This document shows, piece by piece, positions 1 to 8,801 of a stretch of DNA of 64,000 nt; position 1 is the first letter of the stretch, and each line of letters starts with the position of its first letter. The stretch lies in NCBI RefSeq assembly GCF_030159595.1, contig NZ_BSKJ01000002.1, forward strand, positions 154,884 through 218,883. The letters are read 5' to 3'. The notes beneath the pieces are model-generated. The model made no database searches. It was not told the DNA's origin and worked only from the letters and a program-made list of their open reading frames with translations. Made by a program: the position numbers and the translations under genes. The DNA comes from Pseudomonas putida. Lineage in GTDB: Bacteria; Pseudomonadota; Gammaproteobacteria; Pseudomonadales; Pseudomonadaceae.

Positions 1-1122
1 TTCGCCCAATGGCAGGCAGGCTTCCGCCAACAGGCCCTGCAAGCCGGGATTTCACCCAGCACCTTCGACCGCGCGTTCCTCGGCGTCACCCCTGACATGG
101 ACGTGATCAAGGCCGACCGCAGCCAGCCGGAGTTCACCCGCCCGGTATGGGAATACCTCGAAGGCGCCCTGTCGCCCTTGCGTGTGCGCAACGGCAAGAA
201 GCTGCTGGAGCAGAACGCTGAACTACTGACACGCATCGAACAACGCTACGGCGTGGACCGTCAGGTGCTGGTCGCGGTGTGGGGCATGGAAAGCAACTTC
301 GGCCAGTACCAGGGCAACAAGTCGGTGATCCGCTCACTGGCCACCCTGGCCTATGAAGGCCGCCGCCCGCAGTTCGCCCAGGACCAACTGATCGCCGCAC
401 TGCAGATCATCCAGCACGGTGACATCCAGCCTGAAGCCATGCGCGGCTCGTGGGCCGGCGCCATGGGCCAGACCCAGTTCATCCCGACCACCTACAACAC
501 CCATGCCGTGGACTTTGACGGCGATGGCCGTCGCGATATCTGGAACAGCACACCAGATGCCCTGGCCTCGACCGCGCACTACCTGCAGAGCTCGGGCTGG
601 AAGCGTGGTCAGCCGTGGGGCTTCGAGGTACAGGTACCGGCTGGTTTCGATTTCTGGCAAGCCGATGGCGCGCTGCGCAAGCCGGTGAGCGAGTGGCTGG
701 CGATGGGCGTGAAACTGCCTGCAGGCACGCAACTGCCCGCCAACAGCAACCAGTTGTCTGCCGCCCTGCTGCTGCCGGCGGGTGCGCGTGGGCCGGCGTT
801 CCTGGTGCTGGACAACTTCCGCGCCATCCTCAAGTACAACAATTCGTCGTCCTACGCACTGGCGGTGAGCCTGCTGGGGGATCGTTTCAGTGGCTGGGGC
901 TTCATTGCCGGCAGCTGGCCGAAAGAGGACCTACCGCTAAGCCGTAGCGAGCGCATGGAGTTGCAGAACTTGCTGAACAGCAACGGGCATGAGGCCGGGA
1001 ATGCCGATGGCATCATCGGCGCCAATACCCGCAAGGCCATTCGCAATGCTCAGCAGGGGCTGGGGTGGCCGGCCGACGGGTATCCGACCCACAAGCTGCT
1101 TGAGAGCCTGCGTAACCAGTGA
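1..1122 (+). CDS. lytic murein transglycosylase, MltB family (5' truncated)
   Basis: The reading frame is open from the first base, so the N-terminus and signal sequence lie outside the window. The visible part holds the MltB-type SLT domain: GMESNFG carries the likely catalytic Glu, followed by SWAGAMGQTQFIP and a DFDGDGRRDIW calcium-loop-like segment. The last ~65 residues form a PG_binding_1 domain (NADGIIGANTRKAI). Family role: periplasmic cleavage of the MurNAc-GlcNAc bond with formation of 1,6-anhydro-MurNAc. It is distinct from mltB in the rod-shape block at 6.6-7.6 kb, which lacks the peptidoglycan-binding tail. A GC-rich hairpin follows the stop codon. Confidence 0.93.
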   Translation, partial: FAQWQAGFRQQALQAGISPSTFDRAFLGVTPDMDVIKADRSQPEFTRPVWEYLEGALSPLRVRNGKKLLEQNAELLTRIEQRYGVDRQVLVAVWGMESNFGQYQGNKSVIRSLATLAYEGRRPQFAQDQLIAALQIIQHGDIQPEAMRGSWAGAMGQTQFIPTTYNTHAVDFDGDGRRDIWNSTPDALASTAHYLQSSGWKRGQPWGFEVQVPAGFDFWQADGALRKPVSEWLAMGVKLPAGTQLPANSNQLSAALLLPAGARGPAFLVLDNFRAILKYNNSSSYALAVSLLGDRFSGWGFIAGSWPKEDLPLSRSERMELQNLLNSNGHEAGNADGIIGANTRKAIRNAQQGLGWPADGYPTHKLLESLRNQ

Positions 1123-1129
1123 GATCTTT

Positions 1130-1148
1130 GGGGCCGCGCAGCGGCCCC
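1130..1148. terminator. hairpin between convergent transglycosylase and ldcA
   Basis: GGGGCCGC-GCA-GCGGCCCC is a perfect 8-bp stem with a 3-nt loop between two converging stop codons. There is no strong U-tract on either side, so it is a probable bidirectional terminator rather than a certain one. Confidence 0.6.
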
Positions 1149-1155
1149 GGCAATC

Positions 1156-2094
1156 TCAAACCTTGAACAGGTCCTGCTCCAACACCAGACTCTGCCGGTC
1201 ACTGTCCAGCCTCACCCGCGCCCCCAACGGCAAGCACACATTCGGGTCACAGTGCCCACTGCGCCACCCCGCCAGCACCGGTATCCCCAGAGGCCCAAAG
1301 GTTTCCTCCAGCAACGGTGCAAGCGCCGCCGTGGTAATCCCGGCAAAATCCCCAACCAGCACGCCCTTAACCCCTTCCAGCTTGCCCGCCAGACGCAACT
1401 GGGTCAGCAGCCGGTCCACCCGGTACAACGGCTCGTTGACGTCCTCGATAAACAAAATGCAGCCCTGTGTATCCAGTTCGGCCAGCGTCCCCATGGTCGC
1501 ACCCAGCATCGACAGGTTGCCGCCCAGCAGCGGACCACTGGCCACACCCGCCAATACACTGCTCAAGGCATAGTCCGTCGGGTGCACGATCTGCTCGCCT
1601 GACCGCACATGCCCAGCCAGCTGCGCCAGCAACGACGACTCAGTTGGAGGCAACTTCGCCCCCAGAAGGTCGGCATTGAGCATCCCACCATGGAAGGTAA
1701 CCAGCCCGCTATGCCGATAGATCGCCGTGTGCAGTGCCGTGATATCGCTGTAACCGATCAGCGGCTTGGGATTACGCCGAATCAAGTCAAAATCGAGTCG
1801 GTCGAGCAGGCGCATGCTGCCGTAACCCCCGCGCATGCACAGGATGGCGTCGATGGCCGGATCGGCAAAGGCATCGTGCAAGTCTTGCAAGCGCTGCTGG
1901 TCCGACCCTGCCAGGTAACCCTGTGCTTGAAGCGCACCCGGGTAGATTCGACAGCGGTAGCCGCGGTCAGCGAACCACTGGCTGACCTTGTGCGCATCCA
2001 GCCGCGCAGCGCCAGCCGGGGCGACAATGGCAAAGCAGGCATTACTCGGCAGCGCAGCTGGCAGGCAGGTTTCGAGGGGTTCGGCGCAATTCAT
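1156..2094 (-). CDS. ldcA: LD-carboxypeptidase (muramoyltetrapeptide carboxypeptidase), S66 family
   Basis: Cytoplasmic serine peptidase of murein recycling that removes the terminal D-Ala from tetrapeptides. The S66 triad is visible: Ser in MRGGYGSMRLLDRLD, Glu in ILFIEDVNEPLYRVDRLL, and His in GWRSGHCDPN. I chose the ATG at 2094 (312 aa, normal for the family) because AAGGAG sits 5 nt upstream; the longer frame to 2127 adds an unlikely extension. It lies downstream of lipA in the same direction, but a strong terminator hairpin separates them, so it is probably its own unit. Confidence 0.9.
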   Translation of the reverse strand: MNCAEPLETCLPAALPSNACFAIVAPAGAARLDAHKVSQWFADRGYRCRIYPGALQAQGYLAGSDQQRLQDLHDAFADPAIDAILCMRGGYGSMRLLDRLDFDLIRRNPKPLIGYSDITALHTAIYRHSGLVTFHGGMLNADLLGAKLPPTESSLLAQLAGHVRSGEQIVHPTDYALSSVLAGVASGPLLGGNLSMLGATMGTLAELDTQGCILFIEDVNEPLYRVDRLLTQLRLAGKLEGVKGVLVGDFAGITTAALAPLLEETFGPLGIPVLAGWRSGHCDPNVCLPLGARVRLDSDRQSLVLEQDLFKV

Positions 2095-2129
2095 CGCGGC
2101 TCCTTGCAGCGCGTGGTACACAAACAAAA

Positions 2130-2162
2130 ATGCCGATGCCGCCCTTCGGCGTGCATCGGCAT
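2130..2162 (-). terminator. rho-independent terminator of the lipB-lipA operon
   Basis: Read on the minus strand, ATGCCGATGC pairs with GCATCGGCAT around a GC-rich loop and is followed directly by TTTTTG. It sits just after the lipA stop codon. Confidence 0.8.
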
Positions 2163-2181
2163 GTTCAACTCTGCGCGTGGC

Positions 2182-3198
2182 TCAGAGCTTGATCTTGGCT
2201 TCGTGAGCCTGCTGGTCAGCGTGGTACGAAGAACGCACCAGCGGGCCGGAGGCGACGTTCTTGAAGCCCATCTTGTAACCTTCCTCGGCGAACCAGGCGA
2301 AGGTGTCCGGGTGCACGAAACGCTGTACCGGCAAGTGGCTGCGCGACGGTTGCAGGTACTGGCCGAGGGTGAGCATGTCGATGTCATGCTCGCGCATGCG
2401 GTGCATCACTTCGATCACTTCCTCGTCGGTCTCGCCCAGGCCGAGCATCAGGCCCGACTTGGTCGGTACATGCGGCACCATCTGCTTGAACTTCTGCAAC
2501 AGGTCCAGCGACCAGTCGTAGTCCGAACCCGGACGCGCGGCCTTGTACAGGCGCGGTACGGTTTCGAGGTTGTGGTTGAACACATCCGGCGGCTCTTGCG
2601 CAGTGATTTCCAGCGCAACGTCCATACGGCCACGGTAGTCCGGCACCAGGGTTTCCAGCTGCACGCCCGGCGACAGCGCACGGATTTCGCGGATGCAGTC
2701 GGCAAAGTGCTGGGCACCGCCATCACGCAGGTCGTCGCGGTCCACCGAGGTGATCACCACATACTTCAGGCGCAGGTCAGCAATGGCGACAGCCAGGTTT
2801 TTCGGCTCGTCCAGGTCCAGCGGCTTCGGCCGGCCATGGCCAACGTCACAGAACGGGCAACGACGGGTGCAGATGTCACCCATGATCATGAAGGTGGCAG
2901 TACCACCGGAGAAGCACTCGCCCAGGTTCGGGCAGGAGGCCTCTTCGCACACGCTGTGCAGCTTGTGCTTGCGCAGCAGTTGCTTGATGCGGTCGACCTC
3001 GGGCGATACCGGAATACGCACACGAATCCAGTCAGGCTTCTTCGGCAGCTCGTCGGTAGGGATGATCTTTACCGGGATGCGCGCGACTTTGTCGGCGCCA
3101 CGCAGTTTAACCCCAGCTTCCACCTTCTTCGGCGCTTGGCGCGGGGTGACATCCTGGGTAGGTATCAGGTTCGGCACGGCTTCTTGCACAGTTGTCAT
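2182..3198 (-). CDS. lipA: lipoyl synthase
   Basis: Radical-SAM enzyme that inserts two sulfurs into octanoyl groups on lipoyl domains. Both iron-sulfur clusters are supported: the LipA-specific [12 protein letters not shown] (auxiliary cluster) and CTRRCPFC (SAM cluster), plus a GLGETDEE segment. At 338 aa it is the normal Pseudomonas length. It starts 2 nt after the lipB stop, so lipB and lipA are co-transcribed. The ATG at 3198 has only a weak Shine-Dalgarno, which suggests translational coupling. Confidence 0.97.
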   Translation of the reverse strand: MTTVQEAVPNLIPTQDVTPRQAPKKVEAGVKLRGADKVARIPVKIIPTDELPKKPDWIRVRIPVSPEVDRIKQLLRKHKLHSVCEEASCPNLGECFSGGTATFMIMGDICTRRCPFCDVGHGRPKPLDLDEPKNLAVAIADLRLKYVVITSVDRDDLRDGGAQHFADCIREIRALSPGVQLETLVPDYRGRMDVALEITAQEPPDVFNHNLETVPRLYKAARPGSDYDWSLDLLQKFKQMVPHVPTKSGLMLGLGETDEEVIEVMHRMREHDIDMLTLGQYLQPSRSHLPVQRFVHPDTFAWFAEEGYKMGFKNVASGPLVRSSYHADQQAHEAKIKL

Positions 3199-3200
3199 AT

Positions 3201-3848
3201 TCAGTCGATTCCGCCCGTGAGGGTCGTCTGCTCAGCGTAGTCGAGGTGCTTGACCAGCTGTCCGCGCAGCCTTGTCCTGACCTCGTCGAGTTCGATCGGG
3301 CCTGCCAGATCGCGCAGCTGGGTCATGGCCAGCCCCGCATAGCCGCAGGGGTTGATTCGGCGGAATGGCGCAAGGTCCATGTCCACGTTCAGGGCAAGGC
3401 CATGGAACGAACGGCCGTTGCGAATTCGCAGGCCGAGGGAGGCGATTTTCGCTCCATCGACATAGACGCCCGGGGCATCGGGCTTGGCCGATGCCTGCAC
3501 GTCGTAACTGGCGAGCAGGTCGACCAGCGACTGCTCGATACGGCTGACCAGCTCGCGCACACCAAAGCCCAGTCGGCGTACATCCAGCAGCAGGTAGGCC
3601 ACCAACTGCCCGGGGCCATGGTAGGTCACCTGGCCGCCGCGGTCGGTCTGCACCACCCGGATGTCGCCCGGCACCAGCAGGTGCTCGGCCTTGCCGGCCT
3701 GGCCCTGGGTGAAGACCGCGGGGTGCTCGACCAGCCAGATTTCATCCTGACTGTCCGGGCTGCGCTGCTCGGTGAAGCGACGCATGGCCTCCAGCACCGG
3801 TTCGTAGGGCTGCAGGCCAAGCTCGCGAAAACCGAGGCAGGCGGACAT
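3201..3848 (-). CDS. lipB: lipoyl(octanoyl) transferase
   Basis: Transfers octanoate from acyl carrier protein to lipoyl-dependent enzymes, the step before LipA. The family motif [16 protein letters not shown] is present. The catalytic Cys lies in NPCGYAGL and the catalytic Lys in [13 protein letters not shown]. 215 aa. Its ATG overlaps the stop codon of the upstream DUF493 gene by one base (TGATG), and lipA follows 2 nt later. Confidence 0.97.
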   Translation of the reverse strand: MSACLGFRELGLQPYEPVLEAMRRFTEQRSPDSQDEIWLVEHPAVFTQGQAGKAEHLLVPGDIRVVQTDRGGQVTYHGPGQLVAYLLLDVRRLGFGVRELVSRIEQSLVDLLASYDVQASAKPDAPGVYVDGAKIASLGLRIRNGRSFHGLALNVDMDLAPFRRINPCGYAGLAMTQLRDLAGPIELDEVRTRLRGQLVKHLDYAEQTTLTGGID

Positions 3849-4123
3849 CAGAGCACCATTTTCACGATGCCGGTAGCACGCAGGGCGCTGTTGATATCGT
3901 GCAGCTGGTTCTCGCTTTCGGCAATGATGTGCAATTGCACGGTGGTGTACTTGCCTTCCTTGCTCTGGCGCTCGGCCAGGGTGGAAAGGTCAACCTTGGC
4001 GTGCTTGCTGAGGATCTCGATCACGGTGTCCTTGAAGCCGACAACGGTATCGCCGATTACCTTGATCGGGTAATCGTCGCAAGGGAACTCGATTTTATGC
4101 GACTTGACGTCTGGTTCGCTCAT
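3848..4123 (-). CDS. ybeD: DUF493 family protein (YbeD-like)
   Basis: A 91-residue single-domain protein with the ferredoxin-like ACT-type fold expected of YbeD ([18 protein letters not shown] near the start). In enterobacteria and pseudomonads it sits between dacA and lipB, as here. Its biochemical role is not established; an allosteric or regulatory role tied to lipoylation is inference from position only. Its stop overlaps the lipB start. Confidence 0.9.
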   Translation of the reverse strand: MSEPDVKSHKIEFPCDDYPIKVIGDTVVGFKDTVIEILSKHAKVDLSTLAERQSKEGKYTTVQLHIIAESENQLHDINSALRATGIVKMVL

Positions 4124-4160
4124 GGCGGAAACGGCCTCGTAAGCCGTGGCAACAACAACG

Positions 4161-4181
4161 CCCCCGCGAGATACGCGGGGG
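4161..4181 (-). terminator. terminator after dacA
   Basis: CCCCCGCG-AGATA-CGCGGGGG forms an 8-bp perfect stem between the dacA stop and the ybeD start. On the minus strand it is followed by the T-rich CGTTGTTGTTG. Confidence 0.7.
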
Positions 4182-4196
4182 CATGCCGGTCACGTG

Positions 4197-5357
4197 TCAG
4201 TTGAACAAGCCATAGAAGAATAGACGGATGCTATCCCACATACGGCGGAAGAAACCACCTTCCTCGACGCCATCGAGGGCGATCAGGTCGGCGCTGTGAA
4301 CCACTTTCTCGTCCAGTTTGACTTCCACTTTGCCGATCACGTCACCTTTGGCGATAGGTGCGGTGAGCTGCGGGTTCATGGTCATCGAAGCCTGCAGGCG
4401 CTTCAATTGGCCTTTAGGCATAGTCATGGTCAGGTCGTCGGCCAGGCCAGCCTTGATCTGGCTGGTGGCGCCCTTCCAGACCGGAGCCTGGGTCAGCTCG
4501 GTGCCCTTCTGGTAGAAGGTCTGGGTTTCGAAGAAGCGGAAGCCATAGGTCAGCAGCTTCTGGGTCTCGGCAGCACGCGACTGCTCGCTGTTGGTACCGA
4601 ACACCACGGCGATCAGGCGCTGGCCGTCGCGAACAGCCGACGCCACCATGCAGTAACCGGCTTCGTCGGTGTGGCCGGTTTTCAGGCCGTCGACGGTCTT
4701 GTCACGCCACAGCAGCAGGTTGCGGTTTGGCTGCTTGATGTTGTTCCAGAAGAATTCTTTCTGCGAATAGATGGCGTAGTGGGCCGGGTCGACGGTGATG
4801 ATCGCACGGGCCAGGGTCGCCATGTCATGTGCCGACGAGTAGTGCTCGGGGTTCGGCAGGCCGGTCGGGTTCATGAAGTGGCTGTTGGTCATGCCCAGGT
4901 CGGCAGCCGTCTTGTTCATCATGTCGGCGAAGGCATCTTCGCTGCCGGCGATGTGCTCGGACAGGGCGACCGAGGCGTCGTTGCCGGACTGGATGATGAT
5001 GCCGTGCAGCAGGTCGCTGACAGTTACCTGGCTGCCGACCTTGATGAACATGCGCGAACCGCCGGTACGCCAGGCGTTTTCGCTGACGGTAACCGGGTCG
5101 TTCTCACCGATCTGGCCGCGGCGGATGTCCAGGGTGGCGATGTAGGCGGTCATCAGCTTGGTCAGGCTGGCTGGCGGCAGACGCTCGTCACCGTTGTTCT
5201 CGACCAGCACGTTGCCGCTGGACGCGTCCATGAGTACATAGGACTTGGCTGCCAGTTGCGGTGGCGCCGGCGTCATCTGCTCAGCCGCGAAGGCGGCAGG
5301 CGTGATCATCAGCAGTACAGGCAGGCAAAGTCGTTTGGCAAGGTTGGTGATGTTCAT
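4197..5357 (-). CDS. dacA: D-alanyl-D-alanine carboxypeptidase (PBP5/6 type)
   Basis: Periplasmic DD-carboxypeptidase that trims pentapeptide side chains. A cleavable signal (LPVLLMITPAAFAA) precedes the catalytic domain. The penicillin-binding motifs are SLTK (Ser near residue 64), SGN (IIQSGNDAS) and KTG (DGLKTGHTDEAG). The C-terminus FRRMWDSIRLFFYGLF is the amphipathic membrane anchor typical of PBP5/6. The ATG at 5357 (386 aa) gives a proper signal peptide with GAGA/GACGG just upstream; the frame continues to 5402 without a convincing start. Confidence 0.95.
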   Translation of the reverse strand: MNITNLAKRLCLPVLLMITPAAFAAEQMTPAPPQLAAKSYVLMDASSGNVLVENNGDERLPPASLTKLMTAYIATLDIRRGQIGENDPVTVSENAWRTGGSRMFIKVGSQVTVSDLLHGIIIQSGNDASVALSEHIAGSEDAFADMMNKTAADLGMTNSHFMNPTGLPNPEHYSSAHDMATLARAIITVDPAHYAIYSQKEFFWNNIKQPNRNLLLWRDKTVDGLKTGHTDEAGYCMVASAVRDGQRLIAVVFGTNSEQSRAAETQKLLTYGFRFFETQTFYQKGTELTQAPVWKGATSQIKAGLADDLTMTMPKGQLKRLQASMTMNPQLTAPIAKGDVIGKVEVKLDEKVVHSADLIALDGVEEGGFFRRMWDSIRLFFYGLFN

Positions 5358-5546
5358 CCGTCTCTCGAAAATCGCTAATGGTCTGAGATGTTCCCTGGGC
5401 AAGATCGTGTGCCCAGCGCCAGTCAGTCTAGTTTTATGGCCGTTGGCCTGGCCCGCGAACGTGCGGCTTTATGTCGCTGCGGGCAAAAGCCGTCATTGTA
5501 CATGGCCGCGCCCGGCAATTCATGACAAAACCGACAGTTTGGTGTT

Positions 5547-5622
5547 GCCTTCTTCGCGGGTAAACCCGCTCCCACAGTGGTATGCAAAACCCTGTGGGAG
5601 CGGGTTTACCCGCGAAGAAGGC
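5547..5622. repeat. inverted pair of P. putida REP elements
   Basis: GCCTTCTTCGCGGGTAAACC... and its reverse complement lie about 15 nt apart, between the dacA promoter region and the rlpA stop. Each arm is itself palindromic (GGGTAAACCC). Confidence 0.9.
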
Positions 5623-5629
5623 GACGCGG

Positions 5630-6631
5630 TCAGTCTGCTGTGACCAGCTTGGCCTGCCCCAAGTTCGCCAGGCGGATGCTGTCTTGTGCCTGCTGGATCT
5701 CGCCTTGGCTGCCGATCGGCCCCAGGCGCACGCGGTGCAGGGTCTGCTGGTTACGCACGATCGAGCTGATGAACACCGGCGCATTGACCATGGTGCTGAG
5801 TTTGGAGCGCAGCAGCTCGGCGGCGTCCGGGTTGGCAAAGGCGCCTACCTGCAGGAAGCTACCACCATTGCCAGCAGGCACGTTGTTACCCCCCACCTGC
5901 ACCGGCACCACTGGCGCCGCATGCTGCTGTGCCGGGGGGGTCCATTGCTCGACACGCCCGGTACTGGCCGGGATCGCCTGGGTCTGGGCCACCTGCGGCT
6001 CTTTCAGCACCATCGGCGGCGTCTGGCCACGCTGGGCCCACCACTGCTGCGGGTCAATGCCCTCGACGCGCACATGCGCGGTGCCGGTCTCGGCATAACC
6101 GAGCTTTTTCGCCGCCGCGTAGGACAGGTCGATGATGCGGTCGGAATAGAACGGGCCACGGTCGTTCACCCGCAGGATCACGCTGCGGCCGTTGGCCAGG
6201 TTGGTCACCCGCACATAGGCTGGCAGCGGCAGCGTCTTGTGCGCTGCGCTCATGCCGTAAAGGTCATACAGCTCGCCGTTGGCGGTGTTCTGGCCGTGGA
6301 ACTTGGTGCCGTACCACGACGCGGTGCCCTCGGCGCGGTAATTGCGCGAGTCCTGCATCGGGTAGTAGGTCTTGCCCAGTACCGTGTACGGGTTGGCCTT
6401 GTAGTTACCCGTGTGCACGGTCGGCGTGGCGTCGGGGATCTTGTTCACATCCACGTCCCACCACGGCGCGCCGTCCTTGTGCGCCCGGTTAATGTCCAGG
6501 CCCGGCTGGGTACGCACAACGTTACCACTGCTTTGCTGGGCCGGGCGATTGGAAGAGCAGCTGGCCAGCACCACGCCAACGGCGAGGCAGGTGAGCAGCT
6601 TGAAAGAATTGGCAGAGATGATTGCGCGCAT
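5630..6631 (-). CDS. rlpA: septal ring lytic transglycosylase RlpA, lipoprotein
   Basis: Outer-membrane lipoprotein acting on denuded septal glycans. A lipobox VVLASC (Cys near residue 24) follows a short signal. The double-psi beta-barrel domain is marked by ASWYGTKFHGQNTANGE and ILRVNDRGPF (catalytic Asp). The C-terminal ~75 residues form a SPOR domain (FLQVGAFANPDAAELL). 333 aa. The start overlaps the mltB stop (TAATG), so the genes are coupled in the rodA-mltB-rlpA block. Confidence 0.95.
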   Translation of the reverse strand: MRAIISANSFKLLTCLAVGVVLASCSSNRPAQQSSGNVVRTQPGLDINRAHKDGAPWWDVDVNKIPDATPTVHTGNYKANPYTVLGKTYYPMQDSRNYRAEGTASWYGTKFHGQNTANGELYDLYGMSAAHKTLPLPAYVRVTNLANGRSVILRVNDRGPFYSDRIIDLSYAAAKKLGYAETGTAHVRVEGIDPQQWWAQRGQTPPMVLKEPQVAQTQAIPASTGRVEQWTPPAQQHAAPVVPVQVGGNNVPAGNGGSFLQVGAFANPDAAELLRSKLSTMVNAPVFISSIVRNQQTLHRVRLGPIGSQGEIQQAQDSIRLANLGQAKLVTAD

Positions 6632-7641
6632 TACTTGACGCCCCGTACTTGAACCAGCTGTTCCGCAAGCTGATGCACCGCCATGGCATACATCACGCTG
6701 CGGTTGTAGCGCGTGATCGCGTAGAAGTTCTTCAGCCCCACCCAGTACTCGGGGCCATTGTCACCCTCAAGGCGGAAGGCGGTAACTGGCAGATCATCGC
6801 GCAGCGAATCATGAACCGACCAGCCGAGCGCGCGCAACTCCCCGACGGTTTTCACCGGCTCGATGCCGGTGGTCAGGCCTTCGTCAGCACGCGCGCCCTC
6901 CACCCAGGCGCGGCTGACCACACCCCCACCGGCCACCCAGCCATGGCGCTTGAAGTAGCTGGCAACACTGCCGATAGCATCATCCGGGTTGTTCCAGATG
7001 TTGATATGGCCGTCGCCGTCGAAGTCCACCGCGAAGTTACGGAAGCTGCTCGGCATGAACTGCGGCAGGCCCATGGCGCCGGCGTAGGAGCCTTTGAGCG
7101 TGAGCGGGTCGAGCTGTTCATCGCGGGCCAGCAACAGGAACTCACGCAGCTCCTTGCGGAAGAATTCGGCGCGTGGCGGGTAGTCGAAACCCAGGGTCGA
7201 CAAGGCATCGATCACCCGGTAGTTGCCGGTGTTACGGCCAAAGAACGTTTCCACACCGATGATGGCGACGATGTACTGTGCCGGCACGCCGTATTCCTGC
7301 TCGGCACGGGCCAATACCGCCTCGTGCTGGCGCCAGAAGTCCACGCCACGGGCGATGCGCGCGTCGGTGAGGAACATCGGCCGGTAGTCCTTCCACGGCT
7401 TGACCCGTTCGGCCGGGCGCGAGATCGCGTCGAGGATCGACTGCTTTCGCTGCACGTCAGCGAACACGCCCATCAGCTGCTCAGGGGCAAACCCATAGTC
7501 ACGGCTCATTTCGCCGACAAACTGGGCCACCTGCGGCGAGCCTTGGTAATCGCCGGCATGGGCCAGCTGTACAGCGCCGAACAGGCCCACCGCGCCGATC
7601 CACGGCGCACAACGGGCAGCCCAGTTACGCACTGCTTGCAT
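6631..7641 (-). CDS. mltB: lytic murein transglycosylase B
   Basis: Periplasmic lytic transglycosylase. IIGVETFFGRNTGNYRV contains the catalytic Glu; GSYAGAMGLPQFMPSSFR and VDFDGDGHINIW complete the MltB signature. I chose the ATG at 7641 (336 aa), which gives a signal peptide ending in QLAHAG; AAGGTGAAG lies just upstream. The open frame runs on to 8223 through rodA sequence, which is spurious. No C-terminal PG-binding domain, unlike the partial homologue at the window start. Confidence 0.94.
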   Translation of the reverse strand: MQAVRNWAARCAPWIGAVGLFGAVQLAHAGDYQGSPQVAQFVGEMSRDYGFAPEQLMGVFADVQRKQSILDAISRPAERVKPWKDYRPMFLTDARIARGVDFWRQHEAVLARAEQEYGVPAQYIVAIIGVETFFGRNTGNYRVIDALSTLGFDYPPRAEFFRKELREFLLLARDEQLDPLTLKGSYAGAMGLPQFMPSSFRNFAVDFDGDGHINIWNNPDDAIGSVASYFKRHGWVAGGGVVSRAWVEGARADEGLTTGIEPVKTVGELRALGWSVHDSLRDDLPVTAFRLEGDNGPEYWVGLKNFYAITRYNRSVMYAMAVHQLAEQLVQVRGVK

Positions 7642-7658
7642 GAAATTCTTCACCTTAT

Positions 7659-8801
7659 TCAAACCTGTGCGATCCATTTGCGGTGCGTGTGGATCGACAT
7701 CAGAACGCCAAACGCTGACAACAGCGTCACCAACGATGTTCCGCCATAGCTGATAAACGGCAGCGGCACGCCCACTACGGGGAGAAGGCCGCTGACCATT
7801 CCGATATTGACGAACACGTATACAAAAAAGGTCATGGTCAGGCTGCCCGCGAGCAGCTTGCCGAACAGGGTCTGCGCCTGGGCTGTGATCATCAGGCCAC
7901 GGCCGATCAGCAGCAGGTACACGATCAACAACAGGCAAATGCCGACCAGGCCGAATTCCTCGCCCAGCACAGCGATGATGAAGTCGGTGTGGCTCTCTGG
8001 CAAAAAGTCCAGGTGCGACTGGGTGCCAAGCAGCCAGCCCTTGCCGAACACCCCGCCCGAGCCGATTGCGGCCTTGGACTGGATGATGTTCCAGCCCGTG
8101 CCCAGCGGGTCGCTTTCCGGGTCGAGGAAGGTCAGCACCCGCTGCTTCTGGTAGTCGTGCATGACGAAGAACCACATCGCCACCGCCACCGGCACCGCCG
8201 CCGCCAGCACGCTGAGAATCCAACGCCAGCGCAGGCCCCCCATGAACAGCACGAAGGCACCGGAAGCGAGGATGAGCAGCGCCGTGCCCAGGTCGGGCTG
8301 GCGCACGATCAATATGAACGGCACGCCGATCAGCACCAGGCTGATGGCCACATGCTTCAGATGCGGCGGCAAGGTGCGCTTGGACAGGTACCAGGCGATG
8401 GTCGCCGGCATGATGATCTTCATGAATTCCGAGGGCTGGAAGCGGATCACCCCGGGGATGTTGATCCAGCGCGTGGCGCCCATGGCGTTGTGGCCCATCA
8501 CGTCCACCACCACCAGCAACAGCACCCCGGTCAGGTAGGCCAGCGGCACCCAGCGCGCCATGAAGCGCGGTTCCAGCTGGGCGATGACGAACATCGACAC
8601 CAGGCCGATGCCGAACGAGGTGGCCTGCTTGAGCAGCAGGTCCCAGTTCTTGCCACTGGCCGAATAGAGCACGAACAGGCTGCCAGCCGCGAGGGTCAGC
8701 AGAATGACCAGCAAGGGGCCGTCGATATGGATGCGCTGCAGAAAGCTGGCGCGCCGACGCATCACATCCTCACTGGAGAGCATGCGATCGAAATTGTTCA
8801 T
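7659..8801 (-). CDS. rodA: rod shape-determining SEDS glycosyltransferase
   Basis: Polytopic SEDS protein that polymerises lipid II for side-wall elongation with PBP2. About ten hydrophobic segments are visible, along with the SEDS signatures RWI.IPGVIRFQPSEFMK and FISYGGTSLV. 380 aa from the ATG at 8801. That start overlaps the mrdA stop by one base (TGATG); an alternative GTG lies directly upstream. The adjacent mrdA is its cognate transpeptidase. Confidence 0.96.
   Translation of the reverse strand: MNNFDRMLSSEDVMRRRASFLQRIHIDGPLLVILLTLAAGSLFVLYSASGKNWDLLLKQATSFGIGLVSMFVIAQLEPRFMARWVPLAYLTGVLLLVVVDVMGHNAMGATRWINIPGVIRFQPSEFMKIIMPATIAWYLSKRTLPPHLKHVAISLVLIGVPFILIVRQPDLGTALLILASGAFVLFMGGLRWRWILSVLAAAVPVAVAMWFFVMHDYQKQRVLTFLDPESDPLGTGWNIIQSKAAIGSGGVFGKGWLLGTQSHLDFLPESHTDFIIAVLGEEFGLVGICLLLIVYLLLIGRGLMITAQAQTLFGKLLAGSLTMTFFVYVFVNIGMVSGLLPVVGVPLPFISYGGTSLVTLLSAFGVLMSIHTHRKWIAQV

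Noticed and set aside
1609..3240. 543-codon open frame on the plus strand over ldcA and lipA
   Set aside because: Shadow of two real minus-strand genes; the translation has no recognisable domain.
4296..5378. 360-codon plus-strand frame over dacA
   Set aside because: Antisense shadow; dacA has its three active-site motifs on the other strand.
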